DNA from: Clostridia bacterium
GTDB taxonomy: Bacteria; Bacillota; Clostridia; Christensenellales; Borkfalkiaceae
Length of the DNA: 18,099 bases
Direction of reading: 5' to 3'
Assembly (NCBI GenBank): GCA_900767195.1
Contig: CAAFYG010000068.1
Location: 1-18,099 of the forward strand
Below, in pieces: positions 1 to 13,341 of this stretch (its first letter is position 1; each line of letters starts with the position of its first letter). Under the pieces are notes generated by a model, which saw only the letters and a list, made by a program, of their open reading frames with translations, did no database searches and had not been told where the DNA came from. The position numbers and the translations under genes were made by a program.

Positions 1-18
1 CAATTGAGCTACACCAGC
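1..18 (-). tRNA. tRNA, 5' end only (cut by window edge)
   Basis: The minus strand reads GCTGGTGTAGCTCAATTG, which fits the 5' acceptor strand (GCTGGTG), the TA at positions 8-9 and the start of a D arm of a tRNA. It lies 12 bases after the CCA end of tRNA-Phe, so it is the third gene of the same operon. The anticodon is outside the window. The start resembles tRNA-Thr(UGU) of Clostridia as I remember it, but the isotype cannot be established here. Confidence 0.75.
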
Positions 19-30
19 AATATGAACTAA

Positions 31-106
31 TGGTGCCTTAGGGCGGAATCGAACCACCGACAGAGGGATTTTCAGTCCCTTGCTCTACCGACTGAGCTAT
101 CGAGGC
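31..106 (-). tRNA. tRNA-Phe (GAA)
   Basis: The minus strand folds as a tRNA: D arm GCTC...GAGC, anticodon stem AGGGA/TCCCT around the loop CTGAAAA (anticodon GAA), T arm GGTGG-TTCGATT-CCGCC, discriminator A and an encoded CCA. The acceptor is odd. The 5' strand GCCTCGA faces the 3' strand CTAAGGC, so only the outer four pairs are canonical; C5-A68 and A7-C66 are mismatched and 6-67 is a G-U pair. The gene follows tRNA-Asp after a 3-base spacer and must be co-transcribed with it. It is probably functional, but the acceptor deserves a check. Confidence 0.9.
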
Positions 107-109
107 ATC

Positions 110-186
110 TGGCGACCCAAACGAGGCTCGAACTCGTGACCTCCAGCGTGACAGGCTGGCGCTCTAACCAACTGAGCTATTGGGCC
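110..186 (-). tRNA. tRNA-Asp (GTC)
   Basis: The minus strand shows acceptor GGCCCAA pairing with TTGGGTC (one G-U pair), D arm GCTC...GAGC, anticodon stem CCAGC/GCTGG around CTGTCAC (anticodon GTC), T arm ACGAG-TTCGAGC-CTCGT, discriminator G and encoded CCA. It is the first gene of the operon, about 39 bases downstream of the -10 box. Confidence 0.95.
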
Positions 187-224
187 GTAGCGACAAAGCA
201 GACTTCTTCGCACAACGCCTAACT

Positions 225-253
225 ATAATAAGATATTTTTCACTTTTTGTCAA
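225..253 (-). promoter_or_regulatory. sigma-A promoter of the tRNA operon
   Basis: On the minus strand a perfect -35 box TTGACA (248-253) is followed by a 17-base spacer and the -10 box TATTAT (225-230). It points at tRNA-Asp. A near-consensus core promoter is what a stable-RNA operon would be expected to have. Confidence 0.9.
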
Positions 254-413
254 GCGTTTTTAGCGATTCTTGCAAAGTTTATAGAAAAATTTTTTTAAAA
301 ACGCCGACAAAAGCGACATTTTCAAAACTATCCCGCGCCTTAATCGCAATCTTACCCGCGTTTTCCCCGCGTATTCCGTGCGTTTTTACCGAATTTACGC
401 GCCAAGCAAGTTG

Positions 414-1367
414 TCACTTCACTTCGTATTCGCTCTCGCCGCCGCGAATCAGTTGCACCAAACTTTCCACACTACGCTCCACAAGCGTTTCCATCGAATA
501 TGCCGTGTAGAAACCCATGTGCTGTGTTAAAATTACGTTCGGAAACTGCCGTAAGTACGCCATGTCGCGGTTTTGCAGAATATCTTCCGTCTTGTTTTCG
601 TGATAAATGCCGCGTTCTCCTTTAAAAACGTCCATTGCAAGAACGCCGATTTTCTTGCTTTCCACGCCTTCGATGATCGACGGCACGTCGAAAATATCTC
701 CCGACGCGGTATTCACCAGCACCACGCCTTCCCGCATTTTAGCCAACGCGTCGCGATCCACCCGATACTTTTCTGGATTTTTCAATTTAGCGGGATAAAT
801 AATCACTTCGCTTTCCGCATAAAAATCGTCAAGCGAACCGCCGTCGTTCTCACCGTGTACCTGCACCGCGCAACCGATCCCTTTCAAAATCTCCGCAAGC
901 CGTTTTACGGCCTCGCCTTCGCCCACAACTCCTATTTTCTTCTGCGCCAGAATTTCGCCTTTTAAAGATTCGATCGAATAATCGTTTACCTGTTGCAACC
1001 AGATCGCGCGCTTGTATTTTCTTAACGCAACCAACGCAAGCATCAGCGTAAACTCTGCCACGGCGTCCGGCGGAAACGTAGAGCGGCACACACGAATATT
1101 ATATCGTTTTGCCGCCTCGTAATCCACCGTAGTTTCCTCGTCGCGCACGGAAAGAAATTTCACTCCGTAAGAAGCAAGCGTTTTCATGGTTTCTTCGCCG
1201 AGAGTATCGTTTCCGTACAAAGAAACGCCGTCGCAGCACTCGCAAAGCGAAGCGTTTTTCGCAGAAAAAATCTCTCTGCTGCGCACGCTTTCAAAAATAT
1301 ACTGCCGTTGCAAAGCGGAAAGCTTCGCCACTTCGTCCTCCCACAACCCGTAAAATGCAAGCTTCAT
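414..1367 (-). CDS. D-lactate dehydrogenase / VanH-like 2-hydroxyacid dehydrogenase family protein with degenerate active site
   Basis: This 317-residue protein has the D-isomer-specific 2-hydroxyacid dehydrogenase layout: a substrate-binding lobe (about 1-100), the hinge segment FPPDAVAEFTLMLALVA (98-114), a Rossmann lobe (about 143-270) and a C-terminal helix. The family reduces 2-keto acids such as pyruvate with NADH in the cytoplasm. The catalytic Glu (E251 in AMDVFKGE) and His (H283 in TQHMG) are present. The catalytic Arg of the NTARG motif is Ser222 (NTASGD), the third glycine of GxGxxG is Val154, and the NAD-binding Asp after the second Rossmann strand appears to be His171. The protein may therefore be inactive or altered in chemistry. 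The start follows AGAAGGTGA with good spacing. No vanA/vanX partners are visible, so a resistance role is not supported. Confidence 0.8.
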   Translation of the reverse strand: MKLAFYGLWEDEVAKLSALQRQYIFESVRSREIFSAKNASLCECCDGVSLYGNDTLGEETMKTLASYGVKFLSVRDEETTVDYEAAKRYNIRVCRSTFPPDAVAEFTLMLALVALRKYKRAIWLQQVNDYSIESLKGEILAQKKIGVVGEGEAVKRLAEILKGIGCAVQVHGENDGGSLDDFYAESEVIIYPAKLKNPEKYRVDRDALAKMREGVVLVNTASGDIFDVPSIIEGVESKKIGVLAMDVFKGERGIYHENKTEDILQNRDMAYLRQFPNVILTQHMGFYTAYSMETLVERSVESLVQLIRGGESEYEVK

Positions 1368-1432
1368 ATCGTCACCTTCTCGATTGATTTACGAAATTTT
1401 CTTTGATTTTATCATTCTCTGTTTTACTTATT

Positions 1433-1461
1433 ATTTTACCCGATTTCGCGCAAAAAAACAA
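1433..1461 (-). promoter_or_regulatory. candidate promoter of the dehydrogenase-like gene
   Basis: On the minus strand TTGTTT (1456-1461) and TAAAAT (1433-1438) are separated by 17 bases and lie about 65 bases upstream of the ATG at 1367. The -35 match is partial, so this is a candidate only. It is separate from the + strand promoter at 1534-1562, which drives the divergent gene. Confidence 0.4.
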
Positions 1462-1533
1462 GCGTTTCGCACCGCGCCGCCACAGAATTTTTTAAATTTA
1501 ATGTAAAAATTTATCATTTCACACCGTATTTTT

Positions 1534-1562
1534 TTGACTTTTTCCCGTTTGTGTGCTATAAT
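1534..1562 (+). promoter_or_regulatory. sigma-A promoter of the TIM-barrel isomerase gene
   Basis: TTGACT (1534-1539), a 17-base spacer and a perfect TATAAT (1557-1562) sit 29 bases before the ATG at 1592. The ribosome binding site AAAAGGGAG lies between them, giving a very short leader. Confidence 0.9.
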
Positions 1563-1591
1563 AAGCTCGATTTTTAAAAGGGAGCGAAACT

Positions 1592-2416
1592 ATGCGAAAG
1601 CTTGTGATCAACACGGATCTGCGCAATTCCTGGGGCGCGTCGGAAGACGAATTTATCGAAACGGCGGCGTCGCTCGGCTGGAACGGCGTTTTCAGCGACT
1701 GGTCGGACGGAAAAAACATGAACAGCGTGAGAAAGCTCACGGAAGCAAACGGGCTTTTCCTGCAATCGGTGCATGCGCCGTTTACGAAAATCGCGGCAAT
1801 GTGGGAAGAAGGCGAGCAGGGCGAAAACGAATTGAAACGTCAGCTTTTGTGCCTGAACGAGTGCGCGGAAATCGGCGCGCCGATCGTGGTGGAACACGCG
1901 ATCATCGGCTTCGATAAGCACAGCCCGAACGCGCTCGGCATAAAGCGTTTCGAAACTTTGGCGAACGAAGCGGAACGGCTCGGCATAAAACTCGCCGTAG
2001 AAAACACGGAAGGCGAAGAGTATCTCGATCGGCTGCTCGGCGATCTGAAAGGACACCCCGCCGTAGGTTTTTGTATCGACACGGGGCATGAAATGTGCTA
2101 CAACGAAAGCCGCGATTTAATCACGAAATACGCGCGGCAACTCATCTGCACGCACCTTAACGACAACATGAAAATCACCGGCAGCGAGATCACGTGGCTC
2201 GACGATTCGCACCTGATGCCCTTCGACGGACTTGCCGACTGGCAAGGCATTGCAAACCGCCTGAACGCGGCAAATTTCAGGGGCGAGCTTACGTTTGAGC
2301 TGACGGGGCAAAACCGCCCGGAACGGCACACGCACGATATTTACGCCTCGCTCGATATGAAAGGATTTTTGGCTCTCGCGCTGCAAAAAGCGGAAAAATT
2401 CCGCGCAATGCTTTAA
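1592..2416 (+). CDS. sugar phosphate isomerase/epimerase family protein (xylose-isomerase-like TIM barrel)
   Basis: This 274-residue cytoplasmic protein matches the AP-endonuclease-2 / xylose-isomerase-like TIM-barrel superfamily, whose members are often metal-dependent sugar or inositol isomerases, epimerases or dehydratases. Conserved polar residues sit at strand ends: H61 (SVHAPF), E101-H102 (VVEHA), E137 (AVENTEG), D163 and H166 (CIDTGHE), H188 (CTHLND), D205-H207 (DDSH) and E236 (TFELTG). E137, D163, H188 and E236 are the likely metal ligands. The start follows AAAAGGGAG with 7 bases between. The gene is monocistronic, with its own promoter and terminator, and no sugar transporter or kinase neighbour hints at the substrate. 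Family confident, substrate unknown. Confidence 0.85.
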   Translation: MRKLVINTDLRNSWGASEDEFIETAASLGWNGVFSDWSDGKNMNSVRKLTEANGLFLQSVHAPFTKIAAMWEEGEQGENELKRQLLCLNECAEIGAPIVVEHAIIGFDKHSPNALGIKRFETLANEAERLGIKLAVENTEGEEYLDRLLGDLKGHPAVGFCIDTGHEMCYNESRDLITKYARQLICTHLNDNMKITGSEITWLDDSHLMPFDGLADWQGIANRLNAANFRGELTFELTGQNRPERHTHDIYASLDMKGFLALALQKAEKFRAML

Positions 2417-2465
2417 AGTTGCCGTAAAATACGATTAAAAATATATAAACGTATATAAATTGTTC

Positions 2466-2497
2466 GCCCGTATTCCGGCCGGAATACGGGCATTTTT
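2466..2497 (+). terminator. intrinsic terminator after the isomerase gene
   Basis: Positions 2466-2491 are a perfect 26-base palindrome (GCCCGTATTCCGG and its reverse complement) followed by ATTTTT. The hairpin has an 11-12 bp stem. It starts 50 bases after the isomerase stop. On the minus strand there is no T-run after the stem, so it mainly serves the + strand, although it lies between two convergent genes. Confidence 0.85.
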
Positions 2498-2517
2498 CAC
2501 GAATTACAACGATAAAT

Positions 2518-3213
2518 TCAAAGCAAAACTTCTTTATTCGTGCCGTAAAACACGTTCGTTTTTCCCGAAATCAGGCGGCAGAAATCCTCGAATTTTTCCC
2601 ACGAAATGCCGTTTTCGCCGTCAAGCTCATAGGCATGCCCCCAGATATAGAAAAGCCGATCCTCGCCGTCGTCGGGCGCGTTCAGAAATGCTTCGGCGAG
2701 CGAAAACAGACTTTCCGTATTCATAAAATATTCGGTGGGCTTGAATAAAATCAGATCGTTTTGTTTCGCGAAATTTCGCGACGATTCCACCGTCCTTGCG
2801 TATTTTATTCCCGTCTGTGTTTTCAAAATGTGCGCCACGCGCTCGTTCGCCGCGCCGTAAGGATAGGCGAAGCCCACCACTTCATACCCGCACAAATCGG
2901 ATAAAATCAGCCGATCGCGCTCCGCTTGGTACGCAACCGTTTCGTCGGGCAACTGCGTTAAATCGGGGTGCGTAAGCGCGTGTCCCGCCACTTCATGCCC
3001 CGCGTACAGCGAACGCACTTCCCCCGGAAACACCTTGCCGTTGCTAATCCGCCTGCCGGTTTCGTCGCGTTTTTCGGGGTTTCCGAGCCATGCCGAACAC
3101 AGATTAAACGTAGCTTTCAAGCCGTATTTATTAAGAATTTCCACAAGCCGCCGATCCTGCGATACGCCGTCGTCGAAGCTGAAAGACACCGCTTTGTTTT
3201 TTCCGTTCCACAT
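2518..3213 (-). CDS. polysaccharide deacetylase (NodB homology domain), no visible export signal
   Basis: This 231-residue protein consists of little more than a NodB/CE4 deacetylase domain, the metal-dependent fold that removes N- or O-acetyl groups from chitin, peptidoglycan or xylan. Visible motifs are SFDDG (residues 12-16, catalytic base and metal Asp), the metal-binding pair H78/H82 (GHALTH), AYPYG (116-120), and a late His in IWGHAYEL. There is no signal peptide or membrane segment: the protein begins directly with the first strand (NKAVSFSFDDG). It is therefore either cytoplasmic, acting on a small acetylated sugar, or exported by an unseen route. ATG at 3213 follows AAAGGCGG. It lies downstream of rpoC on the same strand with a 123-base gap, and no clear promoter is seen. 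Confidence 0.85.
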   Translation of the reverse strand: MWNGKNKAVSFSFDDGVSQDRRLVEILNKYGLKATFNLCSAWLGNPEKRDETGRRISNGKVFPGEVRSLYAGHEVAGHALTHPDLTQLPDETVAYQAERDRLILSDLCGYEVVGFAYPYGAANERVAHILKTQTGIKYARTVESSRNFAKQNDLILFKPTEYFMNTESLFSLAEAFLNAPDDGEDRLFYIWGHAYELDGENGISWEKFEDFCRLISGKTNVFYGTNKEVLL

Positions 3214-3271
3214 AAGATTTTGCCGCCTTTAAAGCCGAATTTTCAGAATAAACTTTCACTTCTTAAACTTT

Positions 3272-3300
3272 CACCGCGCCCGAAAAAACGAAGCGCGGTG
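3272..3300 (-). terminator. candidate rpoC terminator hairpin (no U-tract)
   Basis: An 8-bp perfect stem, CACCGCGC paired with GCGCGGTG, with a 13-base loop lies 37 bases after the rpoC stop on the minus strand. No T-run follows it, so it is a weak intrinsic terminator candidate. Some read-through into the deacetylase gene is possible. Confidence 0.4.
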
Positions 3301-3336
3301 TAGTCGTTAAAAAGCTTATAAAATTATTTCATACGA

Positions 3337-7107
<3,771 letters not shown>

Positions 7108-7119
7108 TTTCTTATCTCC

Positions 7120-11154
<4,035 letters not shown>

Positions 11155-11197
11155 CGGTTTAAATTACTCCTTAGATGTTTGTTAAGCCGACCTACCG

Positions 11198-11225
11198 AGT
11201 ATATCTTTTCATCGATAAAAATCAA
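11198..11225 (-). promoter_or_regulatory. candidate second (proximal) promoter of rpoBC
   Basis: On the minus strand TTGATT (11220-11225), a 16-base spacer and TATACT (11198-11203) lie about 44 bases upstream of the rpoB start. The match is weaker than the distal promoter, so it is a candidate only. Confidence 0.4.
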
Positions 11226-11265
11226 ATTTTTGCGTGCGGGTTACTCTTTTTTCTTGCTCTTTTGC

Positions 11266-11294
11266 TTTACTTTTCCGCAGCTTTGCGCTATAAT
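11266..11294 (+). promoter_or_regulatory. candidate promoter for rqcP-ispDF, embedded in an inverted repeat
   Basis: TTTACT (11266-11271), a 17-base spacer and a perfect TATAAT (11289-11294) point toward rqcP, 199 bases upstream of its ATG. Transcription from here would run antisense through the main rpoB promoter (11361-11389). A 10-bp inverted repeat, TTACTTTTCC (11267-11276) and GGAAAAGTAA (11295-11304), brackets the core. It could be an operator or, on the other strand, a hairpin in the rpoB leader. Confidence 0.45.
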
Positions 11295-11360
11295 GGAAAA
11301 GTAAGAAATTTCCACGCGGAGCGCAATGCGGCATAGTAACGCATAATAATACATTATCTA

Positions 11361-11389
11361 ATTATAGTCGCGTTTTAAAAATAAGTCAA
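11361..11389 (-). promoter_or_regulatory. main sigma-A promoter of rpoBC
   Basis: On the minus strand TTGACT (11384-11389), a 17-base spacer and a perfect TATAAT (11361-11366) give a strong promoter with a leader of about 200 bases before the rpoB ATG. It shows that rpoBC is not merely read through from a ribosomal protein operon. Confidence 0.85.
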
Positions 11390-11492
11390 GCGTTTTTGCC
11401 GCCGCTTTTTCGCTTTTCGTCGATTTTTCTTGATTTACCGTCGATTTTACTCTGTTTTATGCCGTTTTTCGGCGATACGAGGTATTTTTTCT

Positions 11493-11735
11493 ATGAGAAT
11501 AGATAAATTTTTAAAAGTTTCCCGCATTTTAAAACGCCGCACCGTAGCCCAGGAAGCCTGCGGCGCGGATAAAATTCTTTTAAACGGCAAGCCCGCCAAA
11601 TCGGGCGCGCGCGTGAAAGAAGGCGACGTCATCGAAATTCTTTTTTCCGGCGGCGCGCTCAAATGCCGCGTGCTTTCCGTGAAAGAAGTCGTAAAAAAGG
11701 AAGAAGCCGCAAAAATGTACGAGGTGATCGCATGA
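11493..11735 (+). CDS. rqcP: S4-domain ribosome-associated quality control protein RqcP (YabO family)
   Basis: This 80-residue protein is one S4 RNA-binding domain: MRIDKFLKVSRILKRRTVAQ, then a turn and ILLNGKPAKSGARVKEGD. It ends in KKEEAAKMYEVIA, very like Bacillus YabO as I recall it. RqcP works with RqcH on stalled 50S subunits to add C-terminal alanine tails to nascent chains. I chose ATG 11493 rather than the in-frame ATG at 11430 because the family begins M-R-x-D-K-F-L and ACGAGG lies about 10 bases upstream. The stop overlaps the ispDF start (ATGA), so the two genes are translationally coupled. Confidence 0.88.
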   Translation: MRIDKFLKVSRILKRRTVAQEACGADKILLNGKPAKSGARVKEGDVIEILFSGGALKCRVLSVKEVVKKEEAAKMYEVIA

Positions 11736-12898
11736 GCGCGGCAAACGGCGCGGCAACCGCGCGCGAAACCGCGACAAAAAACGTGTGCGCCTTAATCTGC
11801 GCCGGCGGCAAAGGTACGCGCGCGGGTTTCAATAAAAACAAGCTTTTAAAAGACGTTCTCGGCATTCCCGTTTTAGAGCGCACGATCGCGGCGTTCGCGG
11901 CGGCGGGCATTTCCGAAATCGTGGTGGCTGCGGCGAAAGAAGATTTTCCGGAAATCGCCCCCCTTTGCCGTAAATACGGCGCAACTCTTTGCGAAGGCGG
12001 CGCAACGCGCTTTTTATCGGTGTACAGCGGCTTGCAGCAGATAAAAAGCGAAATTGTTTTAATCCACGACGGCGCGCGCCCGTTCGTTTCCGCAGAAACC
12101 GTCGCGGCGTGTATTCAAAGCGTAAAAACGTACAAAAGCGGCGTGTGCGCCGTACCTGCCACCGATACCCTTGCCGCGGCGAACGAAAACGGCGAAATCG
12201 AAAGCTACCCCGTCCGCGCGAAAACGTATCGCCTCCAAACGCCGCAGGGATTTTACCTTGCGGAAATCCGCGCGGCTTACGATCAGGCGATACAAAACGG
12301 CGAAACGGATTTCACCGACGATTCTTCGGTGTACGCGAAATATATCCGCGCGCCGAAACTGTGCGCGGGCGAAGAGAAGAATATCAAGCTCACGTATGCC
12401 GAAGATTTCCGCAAAGCATTCGCGCGCGTAGGCATAGGCGTAGATACGCACGCGTTCGGGCGCGCGCAAAATTATATCGTACTCGGCGGCGTGCAAGTGC
12501 CGTCGGAAAGCGGCTTGATCGCACACAGCGACGGCGACGTTTTGTGCCACGCGGTGATGGACGCGCTTTTGTCGGCGGCGGGCTTGAAAGACATCGGGCA
12601 TTATTTCCCCGATACGAGCGCCGAATGGGAAAACGCGGATTCCATGAAAATGCTCGCAAAGGTGCTTTCGCTCGTACGAGAACAAGGCTTTCGCCCCGTG
12701 AATTTATCGGCGGCGATCCAGGCGGAAAAACCGCGCCTTGCGAAGTATATCGGCGCAATCAAGAAATCGCTTGCGAGCGCGCTGAATCTGCCGGAAACGG
12801 CGGTAGGAATTTCGGCGGGAACGAACGAAAAACTCGGCTATATCGGCGAAGGCAAAGGCATCACGGCAAACGCCGCCGTACTTTTAGAACAAATTTAG
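11732..12898 (+). CDS. ispDF: bifunctional IspD/IspF: MEP cytidylyltransferase and MECDP synthase
   Basis: This 388-residue fusion carries two steps of the MEP isoprenoid pathway. The IspD half (about 1-228) joins CTP to methylerythritol 4-phosphate; it has the nucleotide motif AGGKGTRAGFNKNKLL (24-39) and VLIHDGARPFV. The IspF half (about 230-388) cyclises the phosphorylated product to MECDP with release of CMP; it has the zinc ligands GVDTH (D, H), AHSDGD, the His of LCHAVMDAL, FPDT, and EKLGYIGEGKGI. IspE, the step between, is not here. ATG 11732 overlaps the rqcP stop by four bases with GAGGTG just upstream; the ORF is open further upstream but without homology. Fusions are best known from alpha- and epsilon-proteobacteria. 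Confidence 0.95.
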   Translation: MSAANGAATARETATKNVCALICAGGKGTRAGFNKNKLLKDVLGIPVLERTIAAFAAAGISEIVVAAAKEDFPEIAPLCRKYGATLCEGGATRFLSVYSGLQQIKSEIVLIHDGARPFVSAETVAACIQSVKTYKSGVCAVPATDTLAAANENGEIESYPVRAKTYRLQTPQGFYLAEIRAAYDQAIQNGETDFTDDSSVYAKYIRAPKLCAGEEKNIKLTYAEDFRKAFARVGIGVDTHAFGRAQNYIVLGGVQVPSESGLIAHSDGDVLCHAVMDALLSAAGLKDIGHYFPDTSAEWENADSMKMLAKVLSLVREQGFRPVNLSAAIQAEKPRLAKYIGAIKKSLASALNLPETAVGISAGTNEKLGYIGEGKGITANAAVLLEQI

Positions 12899-12986
12899 CC
12901 TTATTCCAAGCCTACCCTTGGGGGAAATTTGTCATTTTATCAGCCTTATTCCAAGCCTTCCCCCGGGGAAATGCGTCATTTTATCA
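12898..12986 (+). repeat. two tandem truncated copies of the palindromic repeat
   Basis: Two direct units, 12898-12942 and 12943-12986, each read GCCTTATTCCAAGCC, then a short C-run/G-run palindrome, then GTCATTTTATCA. They share the front of the full-size element that follows but lack the second hairpin and the ATGAGGGG end. The first unit overlaps the last base of the ispDF stop codon, so the array abuts that gene and may provide its 3' RNA end. Confidence 0.8.
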
Positions 12987-13139
12987 GCCTTATTCCAAGC
13001 CTTCCCCCCGGGGGGAAGGTGGACAAAGCAAAGCTTTGGACGGATGAGGGGCGTAGCTTTTTATAATATTCTGAATATTTCGATAAAAATTTCTGAAAAT
13101 CAAGGGGCGCAACTGTTTTCTGTTGGCTTTATAAATTTT
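12987..13139 (+). repeat. full-length paired-hairpin palindromic repeat, copy C
   Basis: The unit starts GCCTTATTCCAA. Hairpin 1 (12999-13020) is GCCTTCCCCCC facing GGGGGGAAGGT. Hairpin 2 (13024-13038) is CAAAGC-AAA-GCTTTG. ATGAGGGG follows at 13044-13051. An AT-rich tail (CTGAATATTTC and ATAAAAATTTC blocks, ending ATCAAGGGGC near 13108) is shared with the next copy. The copies diverge after about 13108. Confidence 0.85.
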
Positions 13140-13257
13140 CCCTTATTCCAAGCCTTCCCCTTGGGGGGAAGGTGTCGCCGAACGGCGACGAATGAGGGGC
13201 GTAGCCCATTTTTGATTTTCTGAATATTTCAATAAAAATTTCCGTAAATCAAGGGGC
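13140..13257 (+). repeat. full-length paired-hairpin palindromic repeat, copy D
   Basis: Same order as copy C: CCTTATTCCAA, hairpin 1 at 13152-13173 (GCCTTCCCC-TT-GGGG core), hairpin 2 at 13174-13189 (GTCGCCG-AA-CGGCGAC), ATGAGGGG at 13192-13199, then the same CTGAATATTTC / ATAAAAATTTC / ATCAAGGGGC tail. Hairpin 2 has a different sequence from copy C but is still perfectly paired. With the preceding entries this accounts for nearly all of the gap between ispDF and radA; the last ~85 bases hold no clear promoter. Confidence 0.85.
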
Positions 13258-13341
13258 AGTTATATTTCCGAATAGCAAATATTCAAACCGCCTTGATACA
13301 ATTCTTCATTATACATAAATAAACAAAGGAACTCACCCACT

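Noticed and set aside
414..1367. VanH-type vancomycin resistance gene
   Set aside because: Only the dehydrogenase family resemblance is there; the catalytic Arg is missing and no D-Ala-D-Lac ligase or VanX dipeptidase gene is nearby.
11430..11492. Longer start for rqcP at 11430
   Set aside because: The extra 21 residues do not fit the family, and the internal ATG at 11493 has the ribosome binding site and the conserved MRxDKFL start.
12918..13223. 101-codon + strand frame across the repeat array
   Set aside because: Its translation is made of the repeat itself (repeating P-S-L/F-P-P-G-type peptides) and has no ribosome binding site.
12898..13257. Tandem repeats near ispDF considered as a CRISPR array
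   Set aside because: Units are palindromic and of unequal length (about 44 to 153), spacers are not unique 30-40-mers, and no cas gene is present.
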